Shown: positions 24,391 through 33,732, numbered from the stretch's first letter. The stretch: DNA of 46,230 bases from CBDHHC01 sp050633205 (GCA_050633205.1 JBOEGA010000077.1:1-46230), one strand, 5' to 3'. Numbers and translations: made by a program. The notes: generated by a model not told the origin, from the sequence alone.

Positions 24391-25590
24391 ATGGACAAAC
24401 ACGCATCTGCCGCAGAGCTAGTTCGTTATGGTATGCCTTATCGGCCTGTCATTGCGACCAGGCCGCATTTGTTACGTCGGGCTGCGACTTTTTTTATGCA
24501 GCATTTTCCTGGAAAAACTTTATACGCCGTAAAAGCCAATGACACTCCTGAAGTGATTGAGGAGCTGTACAGGGCCGGTATTCGTGCGTTTGATGTTGCT
24601 TCTCTTACCGAGATCCAGCAGTTGAAAGCATATGATAAAGCTGAGCTTTATCTGATGAATCCGGTTAAGCCCCGATATGTTATTTCCGAGGCTTATCATA
24701 ATTATGGTGTCCGGAATTTTTCTCTGGACTCACTGGACGAGCTTAACAAAATTCTGGAAGAAACCGGAAATGCGAAAGATCTGAATCTGTTTGTGCGTGT
24801 GTCATGCAATGGCAAGGGGGCGCAGATTGCCCTTGATGACAAGTTCGGTGTTTGTGATGAGGATGCTTACCAACTTTTGATGGCTACGCGTAAAGCTGCT
24901 CTTAAGCTGGGAGTTGCTTTTCATGTGGGTTCGCAGGCGATGGTGCCAGAGCGTTACGGGGAAGCTCTTAATGCTGTCAGTGCCATGATTGCAAAATCAG
25001 GTGTGTTGCCGGATGTTATTGATGTGGGGGGAGGTTTTCCCTCAGTTTATCCGGGGTTAACGCCTCCGCCATTATCCAGCTATATGAGCATGATTGAAAC
25101 TGCATTTGAAAAAATGAATGTGGTTGAAACATGCGAGCTGTTGTGTGAGCCGGGGAGAGCACTTGTTGCTGAAGCCAGCTCTCTGTTTGTTCGTGTCGAA
25201 CACCGAAAAGGGCAGCATCTGTATATAAATGATGGTTCTTATGGCTGTCTGCATGATGCTGCTCATTATGGATTTGTTTTTCCGGCCAGACTTGTGCGGG
25301 CAGACGGCGGTTCGTTAGGAACATTGCAACCATTTGCCCTTTACGGTCCGACCTGTGACAGCGCTGATTTTATGCCGGGGCCTTTTTATCTTCCGAGTGA
25401 TGTACGCGAAGGAGATTTTATTGAGATCGGACAGCTTGGTGCATATGGCAGAGTCATGACAACGCTGTTTAACGGTTTTGGCCGTTATGAGTATGTCGAG
25501 CTTGAGGATGAGCCGATCATGTCCATGTATGGCACAGAGCGCTCTGTTGAGAATATTGAAGGCCTTGTGGCTCTTCAGAAGCATATATAG
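24391..25590 (+). CDS. PLP-dependent ornithine/lysine-type decarboxylase (fold III)
   Basis: A 399-residue alanine-racemase-fold decarboxylase like eukaryotic ornithine decarboxylase. The PLP lysine is in KTLYAVKANDTPEVI (about 45), the cofactor phosphate site in DVGGGFPSVYPG, and the C-terminal active-site YGPTCDSADFMPGPF supplies Cys and Asp across the dimer. The ATG at 24391 is preceded by GGGGG; the in-frame GTG at 24355 adds residues outside the fold. It would supply putrescine (or cadaverine) as first step of polyamine synthesis. It is first gene of the decarboxylase-DHS-like-agmatinase operon, 15 bases before the next start. Ornithine versus lysine versus other diamino acid cannot be decided. 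Confidence 0.87.
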   Translation: MDKHASAAELVRYGMPYRPVIATRPHLLRRAATFFMQHFPGKTLYAVKANDTPEVIEELYRAGIRAFDVASLTEIQQLKAYDKAELYLMNPVKPRYVISEAYHNYGVRNFSLDSLDELNKILEETGNAKDLNLFVRVSCNGKGAQIALDDKFGVCDEDAYQLLMATRKAALKLGVAFHVGSQAMVPERYGEALNAVSAMIAKSGVLPDVIDVGGGFPSVYPGLTPPPLSSYMSMIETAFEKMNVVETCELLCEPGRALVAEASSLFVRVEHRKGQHLYINDGSYGCLHDAAHYGFVFPARLVRADGGSLGTLQPFALYGPTCDSADFMPGPFYLPSDVREGDFIEIGQLGAYGRVMTTLFNGFGRYEYVELEDEPIMSMYGTERSVENIEGLVALQKHI

Positions 25591-25605
25591 AAGGTTTACC
25601 TGAAA

Positions 25606-26637
25606 ATGGAAGAACGTACCGGTCGCAAGGCGGAGCTGTTGGCAAAGCCTGTGCAGCATATTGATGTTACATCTTTTGATGCCCGTCCTATTATTAATCA
25701 AATGGCCGGAATGTCATTTACTGCCCGTGATACTGCCCGTGCTACTGATATCTTTAACAGTATGCTTAAAGATGAGGAATGTTCAGTCATTCTGACTATT
25801 GCCGGTTCTGCGATGGCTGGCGGCTGCATGAAGATAATTGCAGATATGGTCAAGCATAATATGGTTGATGCTATTGTTGCTACGGGTGCCAGTATTATCG
25901 ATATGGATTTCTTTGAAGCGCTGGGCTTCAAGCATTATCAGGGTACGACCGGTGAAGATGATAACGAGCTTCGTGAGCTTGGTATTGACCGTATTTACGA
26001 TACATTTATTGATGAAGACGAGCTGCAGATCTGTGACCGTACCATTACCGGAATTGCGAACAGCCTTGAGCCGCGTCCATACTCTTCGCGAGAGTTTATT
26101 GCGGAGATGGGAAAATGGTTGCGCAGTCATGCCAAGAAGAAAGATTCTCTGATCCAGCTTGCCTATGACAATGATGTTCCGATTTTCTGTCCGGCGTTTA
26201 CTGACTCCAGTGCGGGGTTTGGTCTTGTTCTGCATCAGGCAAGAACGCGTCAGGAAAGTCTGACACTGGACTCAATTCGGGATTTCCGTGAATTAACGGA
26301 TATCAAAATACGTGCAGGTGTAACCGGTCTGTTTATGATTGGTGGCGGTGTGCCGAAGAACTTTGCGCAGGATACTGTTGTCTGTGCCGAGCTTCTTGGT
26401 TCAAGCGTCGAGATGCATAAATATGCGGTTCAGATTACTGTGGCCGATGTCAGAGATGGTGCGTGTTCAAGCTCTACACTCAAGGAAGCCTCTTCCTGGG
26501 GGAAGGTTGATACAGCTCTTGAGCAGATGGTCTATGCGGAAGCAACCAGTGTCCTGCCATTGATGGTGAGTGATGTCTATCATAGAGAGCACTGGAAAGA
26601 GCGGAAGAAGTTCCGTTGGTCCAGAATGTATAAATAG
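25606..26637 (+). CDS. Deoxyhypusine synthase-like enzyme, probable polyamine (homospermidine-type) synthase
   Basis: A 343-residue NAD-dependent DHS-family protein. Visible features are SVILTIAGSAMAGGCMKIIAD, the VATGASIIDMDF nucleotide region, FMIGGGVPKNFAQD and the reactive lysine in EASSWGKVD (about 306-309). Bacteria have no eIF5A, so it cannot make hypusine; bacterial DHS homologues are known or proposed to move an aminobutyl or aminopropyl group between polyamines, for example homospermidine synthesis from putrescine. The human His of KHH is Asn-Phe here (PKNF), in line with another acceptor. It is the middle gene of the polyamine operon; speB starts nine bases after its stop codon. 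Confidence 0.85.
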   Translation: MEERTGRKAELLAKPVQHIDVTSFDARPIINQMAGMSFTARDTARATDIFNSMLKDEECSVILTIAGSAMAGGCMKIIADMVKHNMVDAIVATGASIIDMDFFEALGFKHYQGTTGEDDNELRELGIDRIYDTFIDEDELQICDRTITGIANSLEPRPYSSREFIAEMGKWLRSHAKKKDSLIQLAYDNDVPIFCPAFTDSSAGFGLVLHQARTRQESLTLDSIRDFRELTDIKIRAGVTGLFMIGGGVPKNFAQDTVVCAELLGSSVEMHKYAVQITVADVRDGACSSSTLKEASSWGKVDTALEQMVYAEATSVLPLMVSDVYHREHWKERKKFRWSRMYK

Positions 26638-26646
26638 AGTGAAGTG

Positions 26647-27540
26647 ATGGCTTTAACCTATATTGAAGCATCAGAAGGTTTTCTGGGACTTGAAGGCGAT
26701 GACGCCTTCAGGTCATCTGATGCAAAGGCTGTTCTTATTCCTTTTGGTCTTGAGAAAACGACCAGTTACGGTTCGGGGACTGATAAGGGACCTGCTGCCA
26801 TTCTGGAAGCCAGTCATCAGGCGGAACTGTTTGACGAGGAGACCTGGTCCGAACCGTTCCGGGATTATGGCGTCGCTACGCTTGCGGAGACTGCCATTCC
26901 AGATCGACTGGAAGATGCTCTTGATGTTCTTGAGCAGACTGTTGAGGCAGTCCTTGAAGCGGGTAAGTTTCCTCTGGTTTTGGGAGGGGAGCATTCGCTG
27001 ACTGCGGGAAGCATACGGCCATTTGCCAAACGCCATGATGATCTGGTGGTGCTGCAGTTTGATGCCCATGCTGATCTACGGGACGGGTACGATGGAGAGC
27101 ATTATTCCCATGCCGCAGCCATGTGCAGAGTGCTGGATCATGATAATGTGAGCCTTGTCTCAGTTGGTATTCGTAATATTTCGGCTGAGGAAATCCCGTT
27201 TCTTGAAAATAATAAAGAGCGTATCAGTATTTTCTGGGCGAAAGACAAATCTGACTGGGATGTTCAGCAGATTGTTGATCTGGTGAAGGGAAAAAAGGTT
27301 TATATTACCTTTGACCTTGATGGGTTTGACTCAAGTCTGATGCCTGCAACCGGAACCCCGGAACCGGGTGGACTGTTTTTTGACGAAACTTTGAAAATAC
27401 TCCGCAAAGTGTGTGCGGTCAGCGAAATTGTCGGAGCTGATGTGGTTGAGCTGGCACCGATAAAGGGATTGCACGCCTGTGATTTTCTCGCGGCGAAGTT
27501 GTGTTACAAGATGCTGACATACTCTTTGACAGATATTTGA
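26647..27540 (+). CDS. speB: Agmatinase/ureohydrolase
   Basis: A 297-residue binuclear manganese ureohydrolase. Metal motifs are GGEHSLT (about 117), QFDAHADLRDGY (about 139-145) and TFDLDGFDSSLMPATGTPEPGG, the agmatinase-type spacing. It releases urea from agmatine to give putrescine, or from a related guanidino-polyamine. Third gene of the operon. The start is ATG 26647, with a GTG one codon earlier also possible. It ends at a hairpin terminator. No arginine decarboxylase gene is in the window, so the agmatine source is elsewhere or the true substrate is a modified agmatine made with the DHS-like enzyme. Confidence 0.87.
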   Translation: MALTYIEASEGFLGLEGDDAFRSSDAKAVLIPFGLEKTTSYGSGTDKGPAAILEASHQAELFDEETWSEPFRDYGVATLAETAIPDRLEDALDVLEQTVEAVLEAGKFPLVLGGEHSLTAGSIRPFAKRHDDLVVLQFDAHADLRDGYDGEHYSHAAAMCRVLDHDNVSLVSVGIRNISAEEIPFLENNKERISIFWAKDKSDWDVQQIVDLVKGKKVYITFDLDGFDSSLMPATGTPEPGGLFFDETLKILRKVCAVSEIVGADVVELAPIKGLHACDFLAAKLCYKMLTYSLTDI

Positions 27541-27547
27541 CCAGACA

Positions 27548-27580
27548 GGCAGTAGGGGGATTTTTCCCTCTGCCCATTTT
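27548..27580 (+). terminator. Terminator of the polyamine operon
   Basis: GGCAG-T-AGGG pairs with CCCTCTGCC (one bulge, loop GGATTTTT region) and is followed by CATTTT. Confidence 0.7.
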
Positions 27581-27723
27581 CGTCTCATTGTCTTTCTATT
27601 ATCTCATTACTCTATAGATTAACTTTGCCTTTAATTAACTCCTATACTAAGAGGGGTTCATGTTGGGGGAACGGGGTTTTTCTGATAGATGTCGATAATG
27701 GATTGATTTGTGGGAGGTGTCTT

Positions 27724-28233
27724 TTGAGAGCTTTTGCCAGGATACTACTTACCGCGTTATTTGCTGTCAGTTTTTTTGTTTCTTCAGCTATGGCAGAGCC
27801 CAGAGGTATCTGGGTGACGAAAGAAGGTAAGTCGTTGATAAATATTGCTCCCTGTAAAGGACAAAGGGGGCCTCGCAGTACTTTGTGCAGCAAGATAATA
27901 TGGCTGCAAAAGCCGTTTAACGAGAAGGGCGAACCTTTACGGGACCAGATTAATGCTAATCCCAGACTGCGCAAGCGGACTATCCTTGGTATGCCAATCC
28001 TTCTGGATATGCGCCCAAAATCGGGTTCGTGGGAAGGACGGGTTTATAATCCTGAGGATGGTAAGGAATACCGTGCAGAAATGCACCCGCAGGGGCGGCG
28101 CAAGCTTCTTGTGAAGGGTTGCGCCAAGGTGTTGTTCAGCTGGGTCTGCCGTGAGCAGTTATGGCACAGAGTTACTGTTGGTGCTATCCGGGCAATTGAT
28201 ATGCCCGTTGAGCCTGTTATCAGCAGTAATTAA
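27724..28233 (+). CDS. Secreted DUF2147 protein
   Basis: A 169-residue exported protein. The TTG at 27724 is chosen because GGGAGG lies eight bases before it and translation then begins with a clean signal peptide (LLTALFAVSFFVSSAMA, cleavage before EPRGIW); the longer in-frame ATG at 27625 puts hydrophilic residues in front. The mature domain matches DUF2147: GIWVTKEGKSLINIAPCKG, LCSKIIWLQKP, NANPRLRKRTILGMPIL and SWEGRVYNPEDGKEYRAEM, a lipocalin-like small beta-barrel of unknown function. Four cysteines could form disulfides in the periplasm. It converges on the next gene with 11 bases between. Confidence 0.8.
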   Translation: MRAFARILLTALFAVSFFVSSAMAEPRGIWVTKEGKSLINIAPCKGQRGPRSTLCSKIIWLQKPFNEKGEPLRDQINANPRLRKRTILGMPILLDMRPKSGSWEGRVYNPEDGKEYRAEMHPQGRRKLLVKGCAKVLFSWVCREQLWHRVTVGAIRAIDMPVEPVISSN

Positions 28234-28244
28234 ACAGTATTTTC

Positions 28245-29051
28245 CTATTTCTTACGTTTTTTCTTCTTTGCCGGGCAAAGGAACAGCGGGGCTTCATACC
28301 GTATTGGTCTTGTGGTTATGAATGATGACGGACGGCTGAATATTGAGGAGTTGTCCATTGCCATCCAGGCTCCAGTGGTTATGCCGACATGGCGGTAAGC
28401 GACGCCACGGCTTTGTCCTTTTTTTCGGTGTATTCCTTTTCCAATGCGAGCTCTGAAGCCTTTTGAATTTGCATTCCAGGCTACTATGCATCCAGCCCGT
28501 TGAGTTGTTGTGGGTCTCCAGCCGGCTCTATATGCCTGATCGTAAATTGTTTTGGCATTTGCTGTGCGCCTTGCCCATCTGCACCCTGCCTTTTTCAGTA
28601 TAGCGTGAACCACAAGAGCACAGGAGTTATAGCCAGGGATATTATCAACTCTGGTTGCAGGTGTGTGGGTCCGGACGCCGTATAGCAAACCTTTTTTCTC
28701 AAGCTGGAATTTTGCCGGAGCTCGTTCGGCATAATATACAATTGATTTTGTTGAGCAGTTGGCGGGGGGAGCATTTTTGAAAACGGCTCCAGCAGATGCT
28801 GCTCCAATAAATGTTCTGTATGCGGGTTTACGCCAATAAGTTGCACCAAGAGATATGTAACTTCCCCTGTAGTTCGGTACAGGAGAGATATCGCGGTAAG
28901 GGTTATTGAGTATTTTCTGAATTTCGTATTTTTTTGTGCCGGTTTGCCTATCGGTTTTTGCAAGTGCGGTATTGGCAGAGAAAATCGATATTACCGTACA
29001 CACGACTGTTAATGATTGGGTAACGCTATATTTTTTGACTGGGTTGAGCAT
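28245..29051 (-). CDS. Secreted CHAP/NlpC-like cysteine hydrolase (putative)
   Basis: A 268-residue exported protein. The signal peptide is in the first 31 residues (VVCTVISIFSANTALA). A papain-like core can be inferred from Cys144 in GYNSCALVVHAILKKAG, at the start of a helix, and His221 in AYRHVGITTG, at the start of a strand, followed by AMDNSS. This is the order of CHAP and NlpC/P60 peptidoglycan amidases. The tail is very basic (CPAKKKKRKK), which may bind the cell envelope. I do not recognise the exact family, and substrate claims would be guesses. Several further cysteines suggest disulfides. Confidence 0.6.
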   Translation of the reverse strand: MLNPVKKYSVTQSLTVVCTVISIFSANTALAKTDRQTGTKKYEIQKILNNPYRDISPVPNYRGSYISLGATYWRKPAYRTFIGAASAGAVFKNAPPANCSTKSIVYYAERAPAKFQLEKKGLLYGVRTHTPATRVDNIPGYNSCALVVHAILKKAGCRWARRTANAKTIYDQAYRAGWRPTTTQRAGCIVAWNANSKGFRARIGKGIHRKKGQSRGVAYRHVGITTGAWMAMDNSSIFSRPSSFITTRPIRYEAPLFLCPAKKKKRKK

Positions 29052-29337
29052 ACTTTAGACGGTCCGCTGTTTGAAACATTGTATTTGGGGACAGGAGTTT
29101 TGTTCTAGATATAACATTCCTACCCTGAGAGATTTATGAATAAACTTCAACTTTAGTTATGTAATATTTAATTTACGGCTTTTTCAAAGTGAGAATCCGT
29201 TTTGTTTATGCAGCATTGTTTATAAATCAGTAGCAGTATTCATATTTTTATTAACCAGATTCTCTATAGACATGGTAATGTTTCAGGGCTCAATCAATAG
29301 GGCTGTCAAGCAGATCAAGAATGATAAGGAGAAAAAC

Positions 29338-29805
29338 ATGGGGCGCGTACTAACAGTAACTCTCTTTTTAATTACTCTAATGGCGATTGGTGGCGCTGCT
29401 ACAATTCACCTTAAAGGTGTTGAGTTGCGAAAAGAACTTACGCAACTTGAGAAAGATAAAGAAACTTTAACCGAGCAGGTTTCAATGCTTAAAGAAAAAG
29501 CAGAGAATGCCGGCAAGGAGATTTCAGGCAAGCTTGAAGCTGCTGAAAAAGCCAAAGCTGCTGCTGAAGCTGAAGTTTCTAAAGTATCAGGTGAGTTGAA
29601 AGCTGCCCAGGCAAAAGTCTCTGAGGCTGAAAAATCTGCTGCTGATGCGAAGAAAGCTGCTGAAGAAGCGACTGCTTCTGTTGAAGGTCTTAAAAAGCAA
29701 CTTTCTGAAGCTACTGCTGCAAAAGAAGCTGCTGAAAAAGCCAGCGCTGAAGCAAAGGCTGAGCTTGAAAAAGCTAAAGCTGCTACGGCTGAAAATAAAT
29801 CCTAA
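29338..29805 (+). CDS. Membrane-anchored Ala/Lys/Glu-rich coiled-coil protein
   Basis: A 155-residue protein starting at an ATG with AAGGAG upstream. A single transmembrane segment (VLTVTLFLITLMAIGGAAT, about 4-22) is followed by about 125 residues of continuous heptad-like coiled coil rich in KAAAEAE and EKA repeats, probably periplasmic. It resembles TolA stalks or Lpp-like spacer helices in composition only. No C-terminal domain exists. It is monocistronic and ends in a very strong hairpin. A structural role in the envelope is plausible but not shown. Confidence 0.68.
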   Translation: MGRVLTVTLFLITLMAIGGAATIHLKGVELRKELTQLEKDKETLTEQVSMLKEKAENAGKEISGKLEAAEKAKAAAEAEVSKVSGELKAAQAKVSEAEKSAADAKKAAEEATASVEGLKKQLSEATAAKEAAEKASAEAKAELEKAKAATAENKS

Positions 29806-29818
29806 TATACAAAATTAA

Positions 29819-29856
29819 AAGCGTTCTCAAATGACCATTTGTATTTGAGAACGCTT
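29819..29856. terminator. Bidirectional terminator with 14-bp perfect stem
   Basis: AAGCGTTCTCAAAT, ten-base loop, ATTTGAGAACGCTT. It sits between the + strand coiled-coil gene and the - strand ketoacyl synthase gene and is flanked by A/T runs on both sides. Confidence 0.88.
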
Positions 29857-29892
29857 ATCAGATTTATTAAAAAATCAGACTTTCCGGTCTGT

Positions 29893-31125
29893 TTATTGTG
29901 GTGCCGGGCCTAAAATGATTGTTGCATTCAATCCACCGAAGGCGAATGAATTAGACATCACATAGTTCAAAGTTTTTTCCCTGCCAACATTTGGGACATA
30001 ATCCAGATCACACTCAGGATCGACTTCATCCAGAGATGCTGTTGGTGGAACAAAACCTTCTTCCATGGCTTTGAGGCATATTGCTGCTTCGATTGCACCA
30101 CATGCGCCCAATGTATGGCCGTGCATTGATTTTGTCGATGAAACAAGCAGGTTATCAGCATCTTTGCCGAAAACTTTTCTGATTGCTTTCGTCTCATTTA
30201 CATCATTAACTTTTGTGGCTGTTCCGTGTGCGTTAACATAGTCGATATCGCTTGTGGACAGTCCGGCGTCATTCAGAGCGATAAGCATCGCATTTGCCGG
30301 GCCTTCCATTGAAGGATTGACCATATCCTTGGCGTCAGAAGTCATGCCGAAGCCAACAAGCTCACCAAGGATTTTAGCACCACGTGCTTTTGCATATTCC
30401 AGTTCTTCAAGGATCAGGATACCAGCACCTTCAGCAAGGACTGTTCCGTTACGGTCTTTAGAGAATGGACGGCAACCTTCAGGGCTTAATACGTGAAGTG
30501 CCTGCCATGCGCGAAGTGAGCCATAGTTGATCACGGCTTCGGATGCTCCTGCGATACCAAGTTTTACCTGACCCTGCTGGATCATCTGGTATACAAGGCC
30601 CATTGCGTGGGTTGCTGTTGAGCAAGCACTGACTGTACCGAAGCAGGGGCCTTTAACCCCGTATTCCATACTCAGGTGGGCTGCCCCGGAGCTTCCGATG
30701 GCTTTCAACAATGTAAGAGGGTTGGTCGCTTTTCTTTTTTTGATAAAAAGATCGCGGTAAGAATTTTCCAGCGTCATCAAGCCGCCAATACCTGATCCAA
30801 CGATACAGGCTGAACTTTCGGCGTCTATAAATGGTACTTCCAAGCCAGACTGGTCAACAGCTTCCTGGGCAGAAATGCCTGCCAACTGGGAATAGCGGTC
30901 ACCACGGAAGATATCTCTGGAGCGCAGATCCTGTCTTGGATCAAAGTCGCTTACCTCTCCTGCAATTTTAATATGCAGATCTTCTATATCAAAGCTTTCA
31001 ATAGGACCTACGCCGATCTCGCCTTTTTTGGCACGAGACCAAGTCTTATCGACGCCAGTACCAAGGGGAGTCGCTACTCCCATACCGGTAATGACGACCC
31101 GTTTGCGTCCATTTAAATTTGTCAT
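29893..31125 (-). CDS. Beta-ketoacyl-ACP synthase (FabF/KAS II type)
   Basis: A 410-residue condensing enzyme. The Cys-His-His triad is complete: Cys168 (VSACSTATHA), His300 (VNAHGTAT) and His335 (KSMHGHTLGA). It extends an acyl chain on an acyl carrier protein with malonyl-ACP. Its own acyl carrier protein gene lies 79 bases upstream in the same direction, and two acyl-CoA synthetase genes diverge from the pair. That is unlike the housekeeping fabF locus (fabD-fabG-acpP-fabF), so a specialised lipid or acyl product is likely. The arrangement recalls rhizobial nodF-nodE, but no nod-specific feature is visible and that symbol is not warranted. Confidence 0.88.
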   Translation of the reverse strand: MTNLNGRKRVVITGMGVATPLGTGVDKTWSRAKKGEIGVGPIESFDIEDLHIKIAGEVSDFDPRQDLRSRDIFRGDRYSQLAGISAQEAVDQSGLEVPFIDAESSACIVGSGIGGLMTLENSYRDLFIKKRKATNPLTLLKAIGSSGAAHLSMEYGVKGPCFGTVSACSTATHAMGLVYQMIQQGQVKLGIAGASEAVINYGSLRAWQALHVLSPEGCRPFSKDRNGTVLAEGAGILILEELEYAKARGAKILGELVGFGMTSDAKDMVNPSMEGPANAMLIALNDAGLSTSDIDYVNAHGTATKVNDVNETKAIRKVFGKDADNLLVSSTKSMHGHTLGACGAIEAAICLKAMEEGFVPPTASLDEVDPECDLDYVPNVGREKTLNYVMSNSFAFGGLNATIILGPAPQ

Positions 31126-31204
31126 GTACTTAAAGTCTGCCTCTCATTGAGGTCGAGGTACGAATACACAAAACGGCGAACTCTTACGCCGGATTGTGAG
31201 ATTC

Positions 31205-31465
31205 TTATGCGGCAGCGCCAGATTCGGCGATAATTCCTTTAACTTTATCGACTACAGAGCCGACAGTCGCAAATTCCTCAGCCTCTTCGTTTGCATTGTA
31301 TGGAATTTCAATACCGAAAGTATCCTCGATATCAAAAACAATCACAGCCAGATCGAGTGATTCGATATCGAGATCACTAAGAGGTGTTTCCAATGCTACA
31401 GTTTCTGGCGGTTCTTTCATATTCTTTTTCAGAATATCAATAATCTTTGTTGCCACTTCATCCAT
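31205..31465 (-). CDS. Acyl carrier protein, specialised
   Basis: An 86-residue acidic protein with the ACP four-helix pattern. The phosphopantetheine serine is in LSDLDIESLDLAVIVFDIED (about residue 36), where the housekeeping motif is DSL, here ESL. GIEIP and the helix-III region follow. The ATG at 31465 is preceded by GGGAG, which rules out a longer in-frame start at 31510. It carries acyl chains for the adjacent ketoacyl synthase. The Ala/Gly-rich end (ESGAAA) is somewhat longer than usual. Confidence 0.85.
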   Translation of the reverse strand: MDEVATKIIDILKKNMKEPPETVALETPLSDLDIESLDLAVIVFDIEDTFGIEIPYNANEEAEEFATVGSVVDKVKGIIAESGAAA

Positions 31466-31994
31466 ATTAAACTCCCTTCCCCGGTTCATTCTTTTACACA
31501 ACGGGGACATATTTAGGTAATCTATTCTTTATGATACAGGAGTATCAAGGTAATAGGGGACCTCACATATACATAAAATCTTCAAGAGTCTAGCTTGTGT
31601 TTTATTTATCGCAGGTCTGCATCACTCTCAAGCATGTTGCATATCGTATCAGCAGGCCTGTTTCAGTCCCACTAAAGGCCTGTTTTCCGCTGCAAGGTCA
31701 AAATCTTAAACATGTTAAGGTTAACACCGCGTTTAACTTTCCCGGACATTAACCATTCTTCAGGGAAAAATATAGAGTTTGTAGGGAATTAAAGTCAACC
31801 ATAGTCTTAGTCGAAAGTGTATCATTGTGTGCTAATATTTCGCACCTGCGTGGAGATTTATGGAAATTTTAACAAAAATTAAGATTGTCCGCGTATCGGG
31901 CTTACTTTTCACCTTATGAAAAGCCGTATCAGTTTTCCGTTATAGCGCCGTCACCAAGCGTCTATGATATACACAATTACAAAGGGCACAGAAT
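31466..31994. other. 529-bp divergent promoter region between acp and acyl-CoA synthetase
   Basis: No gene found. It is AT-rich and must hold promoters for both directions. An A/T-rich stretch near 31780-31900 and a ribosome site AAAGGG at 31981-31986 belong to the right-hand gene. I see no clear operator. Confidence 0.5.
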
Positions 31995-33692
31995 ATGAAT
32001 GAAATGTCTGCATCAGCATCCGGGGAACCTGTCGATCCTATATGGGTCAAGAGTTACATGGAGGGCGTAGATTATAATATGGATATCACTCCGGAGCCGG
32101 TTTACAAGCTTCTGGATGATTCCGTTGCCAAATTTCCCAATAATAACTGTACCTCTTTCAAGGGCAAGGAACTGACTTACAGAGAAATCGGTAACCTTGT
32201 TGACCGAGCTGCAAAGGGGTTGCAGGGGCAGGGCATTGGTAAAGGGTCCAAGGTCGGACTGCTTTTGCCTAATACGCCGTATTACATCATTTTTTATTAT
32301 GCCATTCTGAAAACAGGCGCGACAGTCGTAAACTTTAACCCTCTTTATTCTGTTCCTGAGCTTGAGCATCAGGTTAAGGACAGCGGTACCGAGATTATGG
32401 TAACGCTGGATATGAAGGTGACATTTAACAGCACCGAGAAGCTTCTGGAAAGCGGTGTTCTGCCAAAGGCGATTGTATGTCCGATGGCGCAGCTTCTGCC
32501 GGGCGTTACGTCTATTCTGTTCAAGCTGTTCAAAGGTGGTGATGTTGCCAAGTATCAGTCTTCATCAGTTGCTTCCAAAGTTTTGAAATATAATGATATT
32601 ATCAATAATGACGGCAAGTTTGAGCCAGTCGCGATTGATGTGAATAAAGATGTAGCGCTATTGCAGTATACAGGTGGTACTACGGGTGTTCCAAAAGGCG
32701 CGATGCTTTCTCATGCGAACCTTTCCTATAATGCGTTCCAGTGTATTGGCTGGTACACAGAAGGGGTTCCGGGACAGGAGATTGTTATTGGAATTCTGCC
32801 GTTGTTCCATGTGTTTGCAATGACCGCTGTTATGAATTTCGGCATTGGCATGGGCGGCGAGATTGTGCTGTTCCCGAAATTTGAAATTGATACGGATATC
32901 AAGGTTATTCATGCGAAAAAGCCTACGCTAATGCCGGGTGTTCCGACATTGTTTAACGGGTTGATGAATTATCCGAAGCTGGACCAGTATGACTTCTCAA
33001 GTCTGAGATATTGTGTATCGGGCGGCGCACCATTGCCTATCGAGATCAAGCGTGGTTTTGAAGCGATTTCCAACTGTAAGATTTCAGAAGGTTATGGTTT
33101 GTCCGAGACTTCTCCGGTGGCAACTTCAAATCCTCCTCAGAAGGGTAAAGAAGGGTCTATTGGTACGCCTGTGCCTCTGACCATCGTGTCTATCCGTTCG
33201 CTGGAAAATCCTGAACAGGAAATGCCTCTTGGTGAACGTGGTGAGATCTGCATTAAAGGTCCTCAGGTTATGATGGGGTACTGGAACAAGCCTGAAGCGA
33301 CTGCTGAAGTGTTTGTTGGTGATTATCTGCGTACCGGTGATGTGGGATACATGGATGACGATGGCTATATCTTTATCGTTGACCGTATCAAGGACCTGAT
33401 CCTTTGCTCCGGGTATAATGTGTATCCTCGCCAGATTGAGGAAGCCATTTACCAGTATCCGGGTGTTGAAGAGGTGACTGTGATTGGTATTCCGAACCAG
33501 TATCGTGGTGAGGCACCTAAAGCCTTTATCAAGATGCAGGATGGCAAAAATGCAACATCTGAGGAAGTTATGGCATTTTTGAAGGATAAATTATCGAAAA
33601 TCGAGATGCCTGAGGAAATCGAATTCCGTGATGAGCTACCGAAAACGATGATTGGTAAGCTGTCGAAGAAAGAACTGCGTCAGGACGCATAG
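31995..33692 (+). CDS. Long-chain acyl-CoA synthetase (FadD-like), copy 1
   Basis: A 565-residue adenylate-forming enzyme that activates fatty acids with ATP and CoA. The phosphate loop is LQYTGGTTGVPKGAMLSH (about 217-234), the linker motif GYGLSETSPVA, the hinge region YLRTGDVGYMDDDGYIFIVD and DRIKDLILCSGYNVYP, and the catalytic lysine is in PKTMIGKLSKKELR. There is a strong match to the downstream copy over the whole length, including N-terminus (MNEMS) and C-terminus, so the pair is a tandem duplication. AAAGGG precedes the ATG. It diverges from the ACP/ketoacyl synthase pair. Confidence 0.9.
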   Translation: MNEMSASASGEPVDPIWVKSYMEGVDYNMDITPEPVYKLLDDSVAKFPNNNCTSFKGKELTYREIGNLVDRAAKGLQGQGIGKGSKVGLLLPNTPYYIIFYYAILKTGATVVNFNPLYSVPELEHQVKDSGTEIMVTLDMKVTFNSTEKLLESGVLPKAIVCPMAQLLPGVTSILFKLFKGGDVAKYQSSSVASKVLKYNDIINNDGKFEPVAIDVNKDVALLQYTGGTTGVPKGAMLSHANLSYNAFQCIGWYTEGVPGQEIVIGILPLFHVFAMTAVMNFGIGMGGEIVLFPKFEIDTDIKVIHAKKPTLMPGVPTLFNGLMNYPKLDQYDFSSLRYCVSGGAPLPIEIKRGFEAISNCKISEGYGLSETSPVATSNPPQKGKEGSIGTPVPLTIVSIRSLENPEQEMPLGERGEICIKGPQVMMGYWNKPEATAEVFVGDYLRTGDVGYMDDDGYIFIVDRIKDLILCSGYNVYPRQIEEAIYQYPGVEEVTVIGIPNQYRGEAPKAFIKMQDGKNATSEEVMAFLKDKLSKIEMPEEIEFRDELPKTMIGKLSKKELRQDA

Positions 33693-33732
33693 TTTTTCCA
33701 CAGCTGAAATTTTTATATACTGTCAGATCAGA

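Noticed and set aside
29893..31465. Calling the KAS and ACP genes nodE and nodF.
   Set aside because: Only the arrangement is similar. No other nod gene or nod box is visible.
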